Shown here in pieces: positions 35,938 through 46,476 of a DNA stretch of 64,000 nt; within the stretch, counting starts at the first letter, position 1, and each line of letters opens with the position of its first letter. This DNA comes from Acinetobacter bouvetii DSM 14964 = CIP 107468 (GTDB lineage Bacteria; Pseudomonadota; Gammaproteobacteria; Pseudomonadales; Moraxellaceae). Below the pieces are notes generated by a model that worked only from the letters and a program-made list of their open reading frames with translations, searched no databases and was not told the DNA's origin. The stretch lies in NCBI RefSeq assembly GCF_000368865.1, contig NZ_KB849727.1:796745-860744 (forward strand), given 5' to 3'. Both the position numbers and the translations under genes were made by a program.

Positions 35938-38361
35938 TTAATTCTCTAAACTGTACGCAACCACATAATCACCATGATCAGGCGACTGACGTGCCCCACC
36001 TGCGGAAATGACCACATATTGCTTGCCTGTTTTTGGAGAAATGTAGCTCATCGGTGTACCTTGGCTACCTACGGGTAAACGCGCTTTCCATAACTCTTCA
36101 CCATTAGATGAATTGAAGGCACGTAAGTAGAAGTCTTGTGTTGCAGCAAAGAACACTAAACCACCTTGGGTCGCCATTGGGCCACCAATGGTTGGCATAC
36201 CAATCGGCGCTTTTAAGCCCATTTTAATGCCCATTGGACCAGTATCTTCAACCGTACCTAAAGGCACCTGCCAAGCCACTTGACGGGTTTTCATATCAAT
36301 CGCCGTCATGGTCCCGAAAGGCGGTTTTTGACATGGAATGCCTAGTACCGACATAAAGCGGTTTTTATTCACTTTATACGGTGTACCTTTCATTGGCACT
36401 GCGCCCATACCAGTGTTGACCTTCTCTCCGCCACTGGCTTCAAGTTTTAGGTCTTCAGGCGTTTGTTTAATCAGCTGAATCCACAGACCTAGGCGCATAT
36501 CGTTGACAAACATATAACGATGCGTTGGGTCAAATGCGATACTGCCCCAGTTCATCCCACCCAGCGAACCCGGAAAACTTAAAGATATATCAGAACCCGG
36601 TGCTGTAAAGAGACCGTCATAACGCATGGATTTAAAGTTAATACGACACATCAACTGGTCAAATGGCGTTGCGCCCCACATGTCCGATTCAGTCAAAGTT
36701 TGATTACCAATCTGTGGCATTTCAACTGAACGTGGCTGAGTTGCACTGTATTGTTCATCAGGAATATCTGCAGCTTTTACAGGTTGCTCAACCACTTTGG
36801 TTAAAGGCTGACCCGTAATACGGTCGAGTACAAAGAACTGACCTGACTTGGTGCCAATGACAACAGCAGGTTTGGTTTGCCCATTTTGCATTGGAAAATC
36901 GACCAAGCTTGGCTGCATGGGTAAATCGAAGTCCCAGAGGTCATTGTGAACGGTTTGATAAACCCACTTTTCTTTACCTGTGGTTGCATCCAAAGCCAAA
37001 ACGGAAGAATTGTACTTATGATCGACAGGTTGACGATTTCCGCCCCAGACATCGACTGACGAACTGCCCATCGGTAAAAATACCGTGTTCATTTGTGGGT
37101 CGTAGGACATTGCCGCCCAAGAGTTAGCTGAACTACGTTTATAGATTTCACCCGGTTTTAGGACATAGTTTGGATTTGGGTTACGTGGATCAAAAGCCCA
37201 ACGCAGCTGCCCAGTAATCACGTCATAGGCACGAATCACACCACCCGGCATATCGGCTGCAAAGTTGTCAGCAATACGACTCCCGACAATGATGCTGGTT
37301 CCTGCAATGGTTGGCGCCGAGGTCACTTCAAAACGAGGCGCTTGCGTGCCCGCACCTAGACCTTCCAGTAAGTTCACCGTTCCATCGACACCAAAGTCTT
37401 TACAGCGTTCGCCTGTATCGGCATTGACTGCAATTAAACGACCATCAGGTGTATTGGTATAAACACGACGTGGACATGCGGTATTATTTGCCACCGCTGT
37501 AACCGCACTTGCACCAGCTAAAGTCGGTTGTACCAAGGCTTGAGTCGAGTCAAAGTAACCCACACCGCGGCAACGCTCCCAAGCATCGGCTTTAGAATTC
37601 ACTTCAGCCTTCCAGATTTGTTTACCTGTGTCCGCATCTAAAGCAATAATGTTGTTATGCGGTGTACATAAAAAGACTTTATCACCGACCTGTAAAGGCG
37701 TGAGCTGGTCTTCTGCGCCATTACCCGTACCTGTGGTCATATCGCCTGTTTGAAAGCGCCATGCTTCCTTTAACTTAGATACATTATTTCGGTTGATCTG
37801 ATCCAGTGCAGCAAAACGACTTCCACCAGCATCATTACCATAGTGCGACCAATTCACTTGTTGGGTTTGAGCTGTTACAGGCACTAGGGGTAGTTCTTCA
37901 CCACTGGCTTTTACCGTTGGATGTGGAATAAACATGCCATACAAACCACCGAGCATACCTAACACTGTCAAACCACCTAAGGCATAAGCGGGTGCCGAAG
38001 GCGAAATTTGAAATTGGTACTTACGAATAGCAGGCAAGGTAAAACAGAGTGCGGCAAATAAACCCGCCGGAAACATTAACCGTGAATGGAGTGCCCAAAA
38101 ATCCCAACCTGCATCAAACAGTGCCCAGACCACGGTTCCAAGAAAAACCAGTGCAAAAATCCAGACACCCAATGCTTTTTTTCTAAAAATAAATATTGCA
38201 GAAATAGTGGTTAATAAACCTGCAATGAAGAAGTACCATGAACCACCTAGACTAATCAGTTTTCCACCACCGATTAAATAAAATAAGCCAGTCAGCAATA
38301 AAGCTAAGCCTAATATAAAGCACCATATTTTAAATATGGGTTGAGATTGCGCTTCGGACAT
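35938..38361 (-). CDS. quiA: Quinate/shikimate dehydrogenase, PQQ-dependent
   Basis: QuiA oxidises quinate and shikimate to 3-dehydroquinate and 3-dehydroshikimate in the periplasm and passes electrons to ubiquinone. The 807-residue protein has five N-terminal hydrophobic segments (residues 1-140), then a PQQ beta-propeller domain resembling membrane-bound glucose dehydrogenase. Readable propeller elements include TPLQVGDKVFLCTPHNNIIA, LDADTGKQIWK and QGGLVFFAATQDFYLRAFN. Length and position match A. baylyi QuiA. It is the last gene of the supraoperon, with 178 bases and a terminator-like hairpin separating it from quiX. PQQ must come from elsewhere; no pqq genes lie here. Confidence 0.92.
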   Translation of the reverse strand: MSEAQSQPIFKIWCFILGLALLLTGLFYLIGGGKLISLGGSWYFFIAGLLTTISAIFIFRKKALGVWIFALVFLGTVVWALFDAGWDFWALHSRLMFPAGLFAALCFTLPAIRKYQFQISPSAPAYALGGLTVLGMLGGLYGMFIPHPTVKASGEELPLVPVTAQTQQVNWSHYGNDAGGSRFAALDQINRNNVSKLKEAWRFQTGDMTTGTGNGAEDQLTPLQVGDKVFLCTPHNNIIALDADTGKQIWKAEVNSKADAWERCRGVGYFDSTQALVQPTLAGASAVTAVANNTACPRRVYTNTPDGRLIAVNADTGERCKDFGVDGTVNLLEGLGAGTQAPRFEVTSAPTIAGTSIIVGSRIADNFAADMPGGVIRAYDVITGQLRWAFDPRNPNPNYVLKPGEIYKRSSANSWAAMSYDPQMNTVFLPMGSSSVDVWGGNRQPVDHKYNSSVLALDATTGKEKWVYQTVHNDLWDFDLPMQPSLVDFPMQNGQTKPAVVIGTKSGQFFVLDRITGQPLTKVVEQPVKAADIPDEQYSATQPRSVEMPQIGNQTLTESDMWGATPFDQLMCRINFKSMRYDGLFTAPGSDISLSFPGSLGGMNWGSIAFDPTHRYMFVNDMRLGLWIQLIKQTPEDLKLEASGGEKVNTGMGAVPMKGTPYKVNKNRFMSVLGIPCQKPPFGTMTAIDMKTRQVAWQVPLGTVEDTGPMGIKMGLKAPIGMPTIGGPMATQGGLVFFAATQDFYLRAFNSSNGEELWKARLPVGSQGTPMSYISPKTGKQYVVISAGGARQSPDHGDYVVAYSLEN

Positions 38362-38474
38362 ACTTTTTACTCCAAATGCTGTGTTTTAAATGATCTCTCC
38401 TACTTTTTTTTGAGCATCATTCACACCACATCCAAACTTTGAGCATCCACAATTAACTTGCTTCAACAATGAAA

Positions 38475-38525
38475 AAAGAGTGTTTAAATTCAGCAATAGT
38501 ATTGCTTACATTTTAAACACTCTTT
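38475..38525 (-). terminator. Terminator-like hairpin between quiX and quiA
   Basis: A 14-base-pair perfect stem (38475-38488 with 38512-38525) encloses a 23-base loop. On the minus strand it leads into a T-tract (CTTTTTTC). It lies between the quiX stop and the quiA start, so it may lower quiA transcription relative to the upstream genes or mark a separate quiA transcript. Confidence 0.65.
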
Positions 38526-38539
38526 CACTTTAAAAACGA

Positions 38540-39859
38540 TTAAAAATTCACCTTAACGCTAAGACCAGCCACCCAAGCATCATCCACTTCTTTCACGCCA
38601 GAGGGTTGATAGATATATTGTAGGTTGGGTCTGAGCATCACCGCAGGAGACCACTGATAGGTATAGTTCAACTCAACATTGAGTTCGTCATGTTGAATTG
38701 GGACGTAATCGCTGGCAAGCGCGTCATAACTGTAATAACCACGGCCTTCGTTAGTGGCGATTTGCTTGTCCGTCACACGGTCATTCACCACATAGTTGGC
38801 CAAACCAAAACCAATAGAATCATTTGGACGGCTATCAAAAGGGCCTTTGTACCAAAGTGCCAGTTGTTGTGTACTTCCTACAGCAGTCGTGTCTCGGTCA
38901 TTGATGACCCCATTGAAACTGATATATAAACCGCGCTTCGGATCAGCCCCGTGTTGAGTCAGTTGTTGTTGAGCATTCAACCAAAAACTATATTTGCCAT
39001 CGTGGATTTCTCCTGATGTACCCACATCTTTAGCTTCTGCTGTGGAATATAGTGCACCGAGTTTATATTCACCTGGTAAGCCATTAAATGTGGCAAGTTT
39101 TGGTTTCCAAGCCAGTTCAACTGGAATGGTCGCCCCTTCGACATTGTCCATATCGAAGTTGAAGCCATCACTGTCTGAGTCTGTTTTGACATTGTCTGGG
39201 TTGACTTCATAGACGCCAATGCCAAGTGACCAGTCTGGTGCAAATTGGTATTTAACATTGGTGCCCCATAAACTGACAGGCCAGTTATACCAAATCGAAC
39301 CGATGGATTTTCCAAGCTGTCCGCCACACAAAAGTAAATTCTGAAATTCACATTGCGAACTATTAAAGTCATCCGACATGCCCATACGACCAATCTTAAA
39401 TTGAACGCGGTTATCATCAAATCCAGTTTTGATCCAAGCCTGAGTTAAGCGCCAAATTTTGCCACGACCATAAATTTCTTGGCTGTTGCCCAAGGTACTG
39501 GCACGAGGGTCTTTAATTCGTTCAAGCGTTAGGGCGTTACCATCACGTTTGGTAATCATCAAGCCTGCTGTGGTATTTTCCCAACCTGCAATTTTGTTTA
39601 AATCAAAATTGGCACCTAAGGTCAACTGCGCGGCATTATCAAAACTTCGGTCATCGTTATAACCACCAGCCAAATTGGTCGCTGCTTGACTCATAATTGA
39701 AGCTGTAAATTTATAACCTTGATCTTCCAGTTGCTTCCGTTCACCGTTCCAATCACCGAATAACCATTGACGGTCTGCTGAATAAAATTCATTGGCTGAA
39801 GCCAATTGGCAAGTTAAAAGCGCCAAAGATAATGCGCCTAGCTTTAATAGTTGTTGCAT
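38540..39859 (-). CDS. quiX: OprB-type porin QuiX
   Basis: The 439-residue protein has a signal peptide (QQLLKLGALSLALLTCQLAS) and the carbohydrate-selective OprB porin pattern. QWLFGDWNGERKQLEDQGYK lies near the N-terminus and the barrel ends WVAGLSVKVNF. In A. baylyi quiX is the third gene of quiBCXA and is thought to admit quinate or shikimate through the outer membrane. I use ATG 39859 because AAGGA stands 8 bases upstream, while the ATG 9 bases earlier has no spacing. Confidence 0.87.
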   Translation of the reverse strand: MQQLLKLGALSLALLTCQLASANEFYSADRQWLFGDWNGERKQLEDQGYKFTASIMSQAATNLAGGYNDDRSFDNAAQLTLGANFDLNKIAGWENTTAGLMITKRDGNALTLERIKDPRASTLGNSQEIYGRGKIWRLTQAWIKTGFDDNRVQFKIGRMGMSDDFNSSQCEFQNLLLCGGQLGKSIGSIWYNWPVSLWGTNVKYQFAPDWSLGIGVYEVNPDNVKTDSDSDGFNFDMDNVEGATIPVELAWKPKLATFNGLPGEYKLGALYSTAEAKDVGTSGEIHDGKYSFWLNAQQQLTQHGADPKRGLYISFNGVINDRDTTAVGSTQQLALWYKGPFDSRPNDSIGFGLANYVVNDRVTDKQIATNEGRGYYSYDALASDYVPIQHDELNVELNYTYQWSPAVMLRPNLQYIYQPSGVKEVDDAWVAGLSVKVNF

Positions 39860-39919
39860 CCCAAACATCCTTTTTTGTGAGGAAAGCTCAACGCAGGTGA
39901 GCTTTCCATGCGGTTTTTA

Positions 39920-41392
39920 TTATTTAATGCGAACGGCTGGACTCAGTTCAGAAGTTGCACCCAAGTGGTCTGTGACATTGGCGGTCACATTCGCCGTCAC
40001 ACTTGCAGCACTATTCAATGCTTTCCACGTTGCTTGACCTTGACCTTGTGCATTCGTGGTCACCACTTGAGTACCTAAATACTGCTCTGCTTCTTGACTC
40101 TTCGCTTGATAATTGGCAAAGAATTCAACTTGGTAGCGTTGATTTGGCTGTGCTTGAACTGTCGCGGTAATCTGTCCTTTGCTATAGCTTAAACGTGGAG
40201 CTTGAATGTTTTGGTTTGGCATCGCATTACAGCCCTGCTCATTTGGCTGGGTACAGGTTTTTTGCAGTTTCGCCGCTTCAATGACCACGCCACCACCACG
40301 AGAACCCACAAAGCCAGCATGTTCAAGCGCAGGCACAGCAAACACAATTGCGCCTAAACGCTGATTAGGTACACACGAACCACCCGCTTCACAGCGTTTA
40401 ATATCTTTGCCATTGCCCCAAATTAGGTTTTTGGTCAATGTCGTACGGGCATTGGCATCTTTTTCTGAACGAATGGCAATGCCAAGACGGTTACCATGAA
40501 CTCTGTTACTGTCAAAAATGTTGCCATCACCAGTGAGGTTAAAGCCAATCGAGTTGTTGGTCAGTTCGTTATAAGCAATGTAATTGCGCTTACCCCAGTT
40601 GATTTGTAAACCATCCGAGTAGTTTTCAAATTTGTTGCCGACCACCGCATTGTCATTGCCCCACAAGATTTCGATACCTTGCGACGGTTCTGGGTTGGCT
40701 TTGGTTGAAGTAAATAGATTGTTGGCCACAAGGTTAAATGCCGCGCCACGCGTCAGCTCTAAACCATCGCCATTATCTACAAACAAGTTGTTCAAAACTT
40801 TGTTGTTATTGGTGGTGGTAGAGGTCGGATTGCCCTTACCGTCATCACCCGTCAACATCACGCCTGAACCACCGTAGTTATTACTGATACGGTTATGTTG
40901 AATCAAGTTGTTGCTTGAACGGTTCACCAAAACGCCAATACAAAAACGGTGAATATCCAGACCTTTTAAGGTCACACCATTCACGTCTTGAAGAACCAGA
41001 CCCGGTAAAGTCGTGGTACGGACATTGGTGCCATACTGTTCAGGATTTGCCCCCGGGCAGGCTTTCGCACCTTCACCTTTAATATAGTTTGAACCATCAA
41101 TCGCAATAAACTCGCCTGTTTTGTCCCATTGCGTCCCAATGATCTTTACTGAAGATTTAATTGGTGGTAAAGGCTGATTCAGTTTAATTGCATAGGGTGC
41201 TTTGTCCACAGCTTGGATTTGAATTTCATTTTCTTGCGTCGCATTGGCATTCGATTGTTCAATCGCCCAACGCAGTGAACCTTTTACACTATCATCCTGA
41301 TAGCGATCCACAATATAAGTTTCTGCACTGGCAAAACCTGATGCCGCTAAACTCAAAACCAATGTGGTCAAACGTAAGGTTGATGGTTTCAT
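39920..41392 (-). CDS. quiC: 3-dehydroshikimate dehydratase QuiC (periplasmic)
   Basis: QuiC converts 3-dehydroshikimate to protocatechuate, joining the qui and pca branches. The 490-residue protein has a signal peptide (TTLVLSLAASGFASA) and begins TYIVDRYQDDSVKGSLRWAI. It then shows many short N-rich beta-helix repeats (for example NNLIQHNRISNNYGGSGVML), as expected for a right-handed parallel beta-helix. This Acinetobacter enzyme is unrelated in sequence to AsbF/QsuB-type dehydratases. The identification is by position in quiBCXA and recalled similarity to A. baylyi QuiC. Confidence 0.87.
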   Translation of the reverse strand: MKPSTLRLTTLVLSLAASGFASAETYIVDRYQDDSVKGSLRWAIEQSNANATQENEIQIQAVDKAPYAIKLNQPLPPIKSSVKIIGTQWDKTGEFIAIDGSNYIKGEGAKACPGANPEQYGTNVRTTTLPGLVLQDVNGVTLKGLDIHRFCIGVLVNRSSNNLIQHNRISNNYGGSGVMLTGDDGKGNPTSTTTNNNKVLNNLFVDNGDGLELTRGAAFNLVANNLFTSTKANPEPSQGIEILWGNDNAVVGNKFENYSDGLQINWGKRNYIAYNELTNNSIGFNLTGDGNIFDSNRVHGNRLGIAIRSEKDANARTTLTKNLIWGNGKDIKRCEAGGSCVPNQRLGAIVFAVPALEHAGFVGSRGGGVVIEAAKLQKTCTQPNEQGCNAMPNQNIQAPRLSYSKGQITATVQAQPNQRYQVEFFANYQAKSQEAEQYLGTQVVTTNAQGQGQATWKALNSAASVTANVTANVTDHLGATSELSPAVRIK

Positions 41393-41436
41393 ATTTTAAA
41401 TCCTTTTCTATCCTTGAAGATGAATAACACAGTGCA

Positions 41437-42294
41437 TTAAGGGGTCGGTTGTACTGTTTTGAGCAACTGTTTGAGTTGAGTCACATCAATTTGACCCGGT
41501 GCAGAGGCTTCACCAATCATGCCGAAACTTAAGCTGCCGCCCATGTTGCCCGTAGCGACACGTGAAATGGTGCCCAACTGCCCCATTGACATAGTCAGTA
41601 AGGGTTTATGACTTTTTTGACTCACAGCCAACGTGGCATTCATGAGGGTAAAGACGTCTTGTTTTGACTTTGGCATTACCGCAATTTTCAGAATATCGGC
41701 ACCCATCTGATCTTGTTTTAGCAAACGGTTTTCAATTTCTTGTTGTTCGGGGGTTTTGGCAAAATCATGATTTGACATGATCACCAACACGTTCTTTTCA
41801 TGTGCCAATTTGGTTAATTTCGCCACACTGCCTGCATCACGGAACATTTCAATATCCAGCAATTGCATAAATGGCTTTTTCAGGTATTCACGATAAATCT
41901 TTTCATAGTCTTGGTCAGACACCGTCATTTTTCCACCTTCGTTATGAGTACGAATGGTCGCGATCAACGGTTTGTCTTTTAAAATTTGATTCAGCTGCTG
42001 ACCCAATGCGATAACTTTTTTAGTGTCCGCAGAAAATTCCAATAAGTCGATGCGAAACTCAGCCACATCTGCGTTTGGGTTGCTGGCAATCATTTGCGCT
42101 TGGGCAATGGCTTGCTCAGCTGTCTTTGCGGTAATCGGCACAATAGTTTTGACAGGTAAGTCACCAATATTGAGGTTTTTCACCATATAGTGTTGTGTCG
42201 TAGGGGCAACTTCGGCTGAAAATGCCGTAGGCATTGCCGCTAAAACAGCACTGCTTAAGCAAAGTTGCATCGCAATTTTTTTGATTGTCATCAT
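41437..42294 (-). CDS. quiB: 3-dehydroquinate dehydratase type I, exported (QuiB)
   Basis: QuiB dehydrates 3-dehydroquinate to 3-dehydroshikimate. The 285-residue protein carries a signal peptide ending FSA, unlike biosynthetic AroD, which fits a periplasmic catabolic role. Class I signatures are visible: the catalytic histidine in VIMSNHDFAKTP and the Schiff-base lysine in ADILKIAVMPKSKQD. The start has an AAGGAA site upstream. quiC follows after 44 bases; pcaG lies 149 bases upstream. Confidence 0.92.
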   Translation of the reverse strand: MMTIKKIAMQLCLSSAVLAAMPTAFSAEVAPTTQHYMVKNLNIGDLPVKTIVPITAKTAEQAIAQAQMIASNPNADVAEFRIDLLEFSADTKKVIALGQQLNQILKDKPLIATIRTHNEGGKMTVSDQDYEKIYREYLKKPFMQLLDIEMFRDAGSVAKLTKLAHEKNVLVIMSNHDFAKTPEQQEIENRLLKQDQMGADILKIAVMPKSKQDVFTLMNATLAVSQKSHKPLLTMSMGQLGTISRVATGNMGGSLSFGMIGEASAPGQIDVTQLKQLLKTVQPTP

Positions 42295-42443
42295 TACATT
42301 TCCTTGTATTTACAAACTATTGCCTGACTTCTGTTATCAATGGCAAATATACGTGGGATGAATGAAATGGGTCATACCATCACCACGTATAAACTTTTAT
42401 CTATCGAGCCAGTGCAAAGTGTTCTGCACTGAACTTAATCAAC

Positions 42444-43073
42444 TTAGATATCTAAAAAGACCGTTTCATCTTCACCTTGAATACGAATGTCAAAGCGATA
42501 CACCACTTCACCATCACGCTCTTCACGTTTTGCGATGAGCGTTTGACGACGAGGTGCCCACTCAATGCCTTTCAGTACAGGATCTTGTGCATTGGCTTCC
42601 GCTTCATCATCAAAGTAAACACGCGTGTTTAAGCCAATGTTAATCCCGCGAGCAAAGATGATCAGTGCAATATGCGGTGCCTGAGTTGTACCTTTACGTC
42701 CCGGAACCGCACCTGGTTTAATGGTATTGAAACTCCAAAAACCAGTTTCGAAGTCTGCGCCTGTACGTCCCCAACCGAGAAAGTTTGGATCGACTGCTTT
42801 GCCTTGAATATCGGCCGCACTTGGATAGACACCATTGGCATCCGCCTGCCAGATTTCAATTAACACATCACGTAGCGGCAAGCCTAAACCGTCGAACACT
42901 TGACCTTCTAAGCGAATATGTTCGCCTAAAGTATTTTCTTTAACTAGCTGGTTGTTAAAGTTATTTTCAAAGACTTCAATGTTGGCTTGTTGTGGTAACA
43001 AACCAATGTGTACGTATGGTCCACCTGTTTGAGATGGAGTTTCATGCAATTCTTGAAAGTTCCAATGGTTCAT
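42444..43073 (-). CDS. pcaG: Protocatechuate 3,4-dioxygenase alpha subunit
   Basis: PcaG and PcaH form the Fe(III) intradiol dioxygenase that opens protocatechuate to beta-carboxy-cis,cis-muconate. The 209-residue protein has the intradiol-dioxygenase beta-sandwich pattern (TPSQTGGPYVHIGL near the start, IRLEGQVFDGLGLPLRDVLI, EIWQADANGVYP). As in other alpha subunits the full iron-ligand set is not retained. pcaH lies 15 bases upstream. Confidence 0.93.
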   Translation of the reverse strand: MNHWNFQELHETPSQTGGPYVHIGLLPQQANIEVFENNFNNQLVKENTLGEHIRLEGQVFDGLGLPLRDVLIEIWQADANGVYPSAADIQGKAVDPNFLGWGRTGADFETGFWSFNTIKPGAVPGRKGTTQAPHIALIIFARGINIGLNTRVYFDDEAEANAQDPVLKGIEWAPRRQTLIAKREERDGEVVYRFDIRIQGEDETVFLDI

Positions 43074-43088
43074 GTTGTTCTCCCTGAA

Positions 43089-43826
<738 letters not shown>

Positions 43827-43840
43827 TTAATCTTGTTCCA

Positions 43841-44275
43841 TTACTCTTGATTGGTTTGTGCTTGGCTAAGTTGCTGTTCGCTCAGCTTTTGCGGGGCAAT
43901 ACCCAAATCTGCAAAAACCTCTTCTGCCATGTGCATGGCTGCATTGGCTGCGGGCAAACCGGCATACAGTGAACAGTGCAAAATCAACTCTTTTAAGTCG
44001 TCCTTGGTCACACCATTGTTAAAACAAGCACGTAAATGCATACGCAATTCGTCTTCACGGCCCAATGCCAATAACACGGCAATGGTGACTAAGCTACGGG
44101 TATGGCGCGGCATGCCTGGTCTAGACCAGACTTCGCCCCACGCAAAACGGCTAATAAAATTTTGAAAGTCGGCATTGAAATCATTCAAGTTCTCAAGTGA
44201 ACGACCGACATGCTTTTCACCCAGCACTTCAGTGCGTACGGTAATTCCTTGTTCATAACGTTGTTCATCATTCAT
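43841..44275 (-). CDS. pcaC: 4-carboxymuconolactone decarboxylase PcaC
   Basis: PcaC decarboxylates 4-carboxymuconolactone to beta-ketoadipate enol-lactone. The 144-residue protein has the all-helical AhpD-like/CMD fold signatures RSLVTIAVLLALGREDELRM and LILHCSLYAGLPAANAAMHM. The length is normal for the stand-alone enzyme. It is separated from pcaK by 14 bases and from pcaH by 26 bases. Confidence 0.93.
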   Translation of the reverse strand: MNDEQRYEQGITVRTEVLGEKHVGRSLENLNDFNADFQNFISRFAWGEVWSRPGMPRHTRSLVTIAVLLALGREDELRMHLRACFNNGVTKDDLKELILHCSLYAGLPAANAAMHMAEEVFADLGIAPQKLSEQQLSQAQTNQE

Positions 44276-44289
44276 GGGAGAAACCTCAA

Positions 44290-45645
44290 TTAGGTCGCAT
44301 CGGTATGTGCGACCAATGATTTAACAAAAATAGCGACCGCTGCTGCTGTTGCTGGAATTAACAGCAGACTTAAAATGGCAGTAAATGACCAGTCATTACC
44401 CAGTAAAACTGCGCCGATCCATGCACCAAATACCGCACCAAAACGTCCAATCCCAGACATCCATGCCACACCTGTTGCACGGCATTGGGTTGGATAAAAA
44501 CGAGCACTCAGTGCTGGCATTGCCGACTGCGCACCATTAATTGCAACACCTGCACAAAGCACTAAAATGGCAAGTAAGGTTGGATTTGCTAAGCTCTGAC
44601 CTACAGCAAAGGCAAAGATCCCAGCCACAAAGTAGAAGCCTGCAATAATGCGGTTCGGGTTGAAACGGTCCATTGCCCAGCCAATAAATAAAGCACTGAG
44701 AACACCGCCAAACTGGAATAAACCACCGATAAATGCAGCGCGTTCCATGGTTGCGCCTGTTTCACGCATCAAGGTTGGCAACCAACTGGTGAGCAGATAA
44801 ATCATCACCAAACCCATAAAATAGGTCAGCCACAATAAAACCGTGCCTTTGACATATTTCTGAGAGAACAGCATGCCAAACACACCTTTCTTCTCTCCAC
44901 CTTCCGTTTTTTCTTCAGGTACATGAAACTCAGTAACACCATGTACTTGCGTCGGTGCAATACGCGTTAGAATTTTGCGAACTTTTTCGGGGTCACGACC
45001 TTTCACAATCAAGAAACGATAAGATTCTGGCAGGAAGAAAATCACCAAGATCATCAAAATCAGTGGCGACCAACCGCCCAGTAAAAATAAGCTGTGCCAA
45101 CCAAAGGTTGGGATCAACCAACTGCTAATAAAACCACCTGTTGCCATACCCAAGTTGTAACCACAGAACATACAGGTCACGAGTAGCGAGCGAGAGCGCT
45201 GCGGGCAATATTCAGAAAATAACGTGGTTGCATTCGGCATCGCAGCACCCAAACCAATGCCGGTTAAAAAGCGCAGTATCACCAAGGTATTTAAGTCAGC
45301 TGCATATGCCGATGCCAAAGTAAAGCCACCAAAAATCAGCATCGAAACACTTAAAACAATCTTTCGCCCAAAGCGGTCAGCGGTTGGACCAGACACCAAA
45401 GCACCAATAATCATGCCGCCTAAAGCCGCACTCATGACTGGACCCAGTTGCGAGCGGTCTATTCCCCAGTCTTGTGCCAAGGCTGGAGCAATAAAACCCA
45501 TTGCCGCAGTATCAATACCATCAACAAAAACAATGAGAAAACATACAATTGCGATCAACCACTGATATTTGCTAATCGGTGCATCATTAATCAGTGCTTG
45601 TGCGTCTATACTCGTTTTTTGAGTAGCGTATTCCTGAGACGCCAT
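44290..45645 (-). CDS. pcaK: 4-hydroxybenzoate/protocatechuate MFS transporter PcaK
   Basis: The 451-residue carrier has twelve hydrophobic segments. It carries the aromatic acid:H+ symporter motifs VDGIDTAAMGFIAPAL in the first segment and GPTADRFGRKIVL in the loop after the second. PcaK brings aromatic acids such as protocatechuate and 4-hydroxybenzoate into the cell. It lies between pcaD and pcaC as in A. baylyi. Confidence 0.92.
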   Translation of the reverse strand: MASQEYATQKTSIDAQALINDAPISKYQWLIAIVCFLIVFVDGIDTAAMGFIAPALAQDWGIDRSQLGPVMSAALGGMIIGALVSGPTADRFGRKIVLSVSMLIFGGFTLASAYAADLNTLVILRFLTGIGLGAAMPNATTLFSEYCPQRSRSLLVTCMFCGYNLGMATGGFISSWLIPTFGWHSLFLLGGWSPLILMILVIFFLPESYRFLIVKGRDPEKVRKILTRIAPTQVHGVTEFHVPEEKTEGGEKKGVFGMLFSQKYVKGTVLLWLTYFMGLVMIYLLTSWLPTLMRETGATMERAAFIGGLFQFGGVLSALFIGWAMDRFNPNRIIAGFYFVAGIFAFAVGQSLANPTLLAILVLCAGVAINGAQSAMPALSARFYPTQCRATGVAWMSGIGRFGAVFGAWIGAVLLGNDWSFTAILSLLLIPATAAAVAIFVKSLVAHTDAT

Positions 45646-45687
45646 ACCTGCCTCCTTGGGCTGAAAGTCCTTTTAAAAATCCTTAAA

Positions 45688-46476
45688 CTATTGAATCGAT
45701 CCAATGAACTGACTGAGGGTTTGGTTAAACAGCTCAGGTTGCTCAATATTGGAAAGATGCGATGCATCAATCACCGCTAATTCACACTTTTGAATCTGTT
45801 GTTGCATAAAGATGCCATCTGCCACGGTCGTAACTGGGTCAAATGCGCCTGCAATCACTAAAGTTGGAATCTGAATCTGTTGAATTTGAGTAGATAGATC
45901 TGCTTGCGCGAGCGCTCGGCAAGATTCTGCATAGCCAAGTGCTGGCGTAGTCGCTAAAGATTGAATTGTGCGCTGTGCCAAAGCATCGTGTTGATAATCA
46001 AACTGCTCACTAAACCAGCGTGTATGCGTAGTCGCGACCAAGTCTGCTAAGCCATTGGCTGTCACAGCATCTGCACGAGCATTCCAACCTTCTTCAGTCC
46101 AAATTTTGGCTGCTGAATTCGCCACAGTGATGCTATGAAAACGATCTGCATGGTGAATACCGAGCCACAAAGCTGTCATGCCGCCCATTGAAATCCCGCA
46201 AAAATGCGCTTTTTCAATGTTTAAACCGTTCAGAATATCAATCACATCTTCTGCAAGGTTTTGTACAGTGGTCTGCTCAATCACATCACTTTGCCCATGA
46301 CCACGCGTGTCATAAGTCACCACTTTGAACTGCTGTTCAAATGCCACAACTTGCGGCTGCCACATGCCTTTATCTGTACCCAATGAGTTTGAAAATACAA
46401 TCACAGGTGCATGATCTTGCCCACTGATTGCAACAGATAAAGTCTTGCCTTGACGATTGGTCATCGTGATATTCAC
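45688..46476 (-). CDS. pcaD: 3-oxoadipate enol-lactonase PcaD
   Basis: PcaD hydrolyses beta-ketoadipate enol-lactone to beta-ketoadipate. This 262-residue alpha/beta hydrolase has the nucleophile elbow CGISMGG, the acid in VIAGAFDPVT and the histidine in DASHLSNIEQPELF. I take GTG 46476 as the start. AAGGAGAGG lies just upstream and GTGA overlaps the pcaB stop; the next ATG, at 46464, would be too far from that site. Confidence 0.92.
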   Translation of the reverse strand: MNITMTNRQGKTLSVAISGQDHAPVIVFSNSLGTDKGMWQPQVVAFEQQFKVVTYDTRGHGQSDVIEQTTVQNLAEDVIDILNGLNIEKAHFCGISMGGMTALWLGIHHADRFHSITVANSAAKIWTEEGWNARADAVTANGLADLVATTHTRWFSEQFDYQHDALAQRTIQSLATTPALGYAESCRALAQADLSTQIQQIQIPTLVIAGAFDPVTTVADGIFMQQQIQKCELAVIDASHLSNIEQPELFNQTLSQFIGSIQ

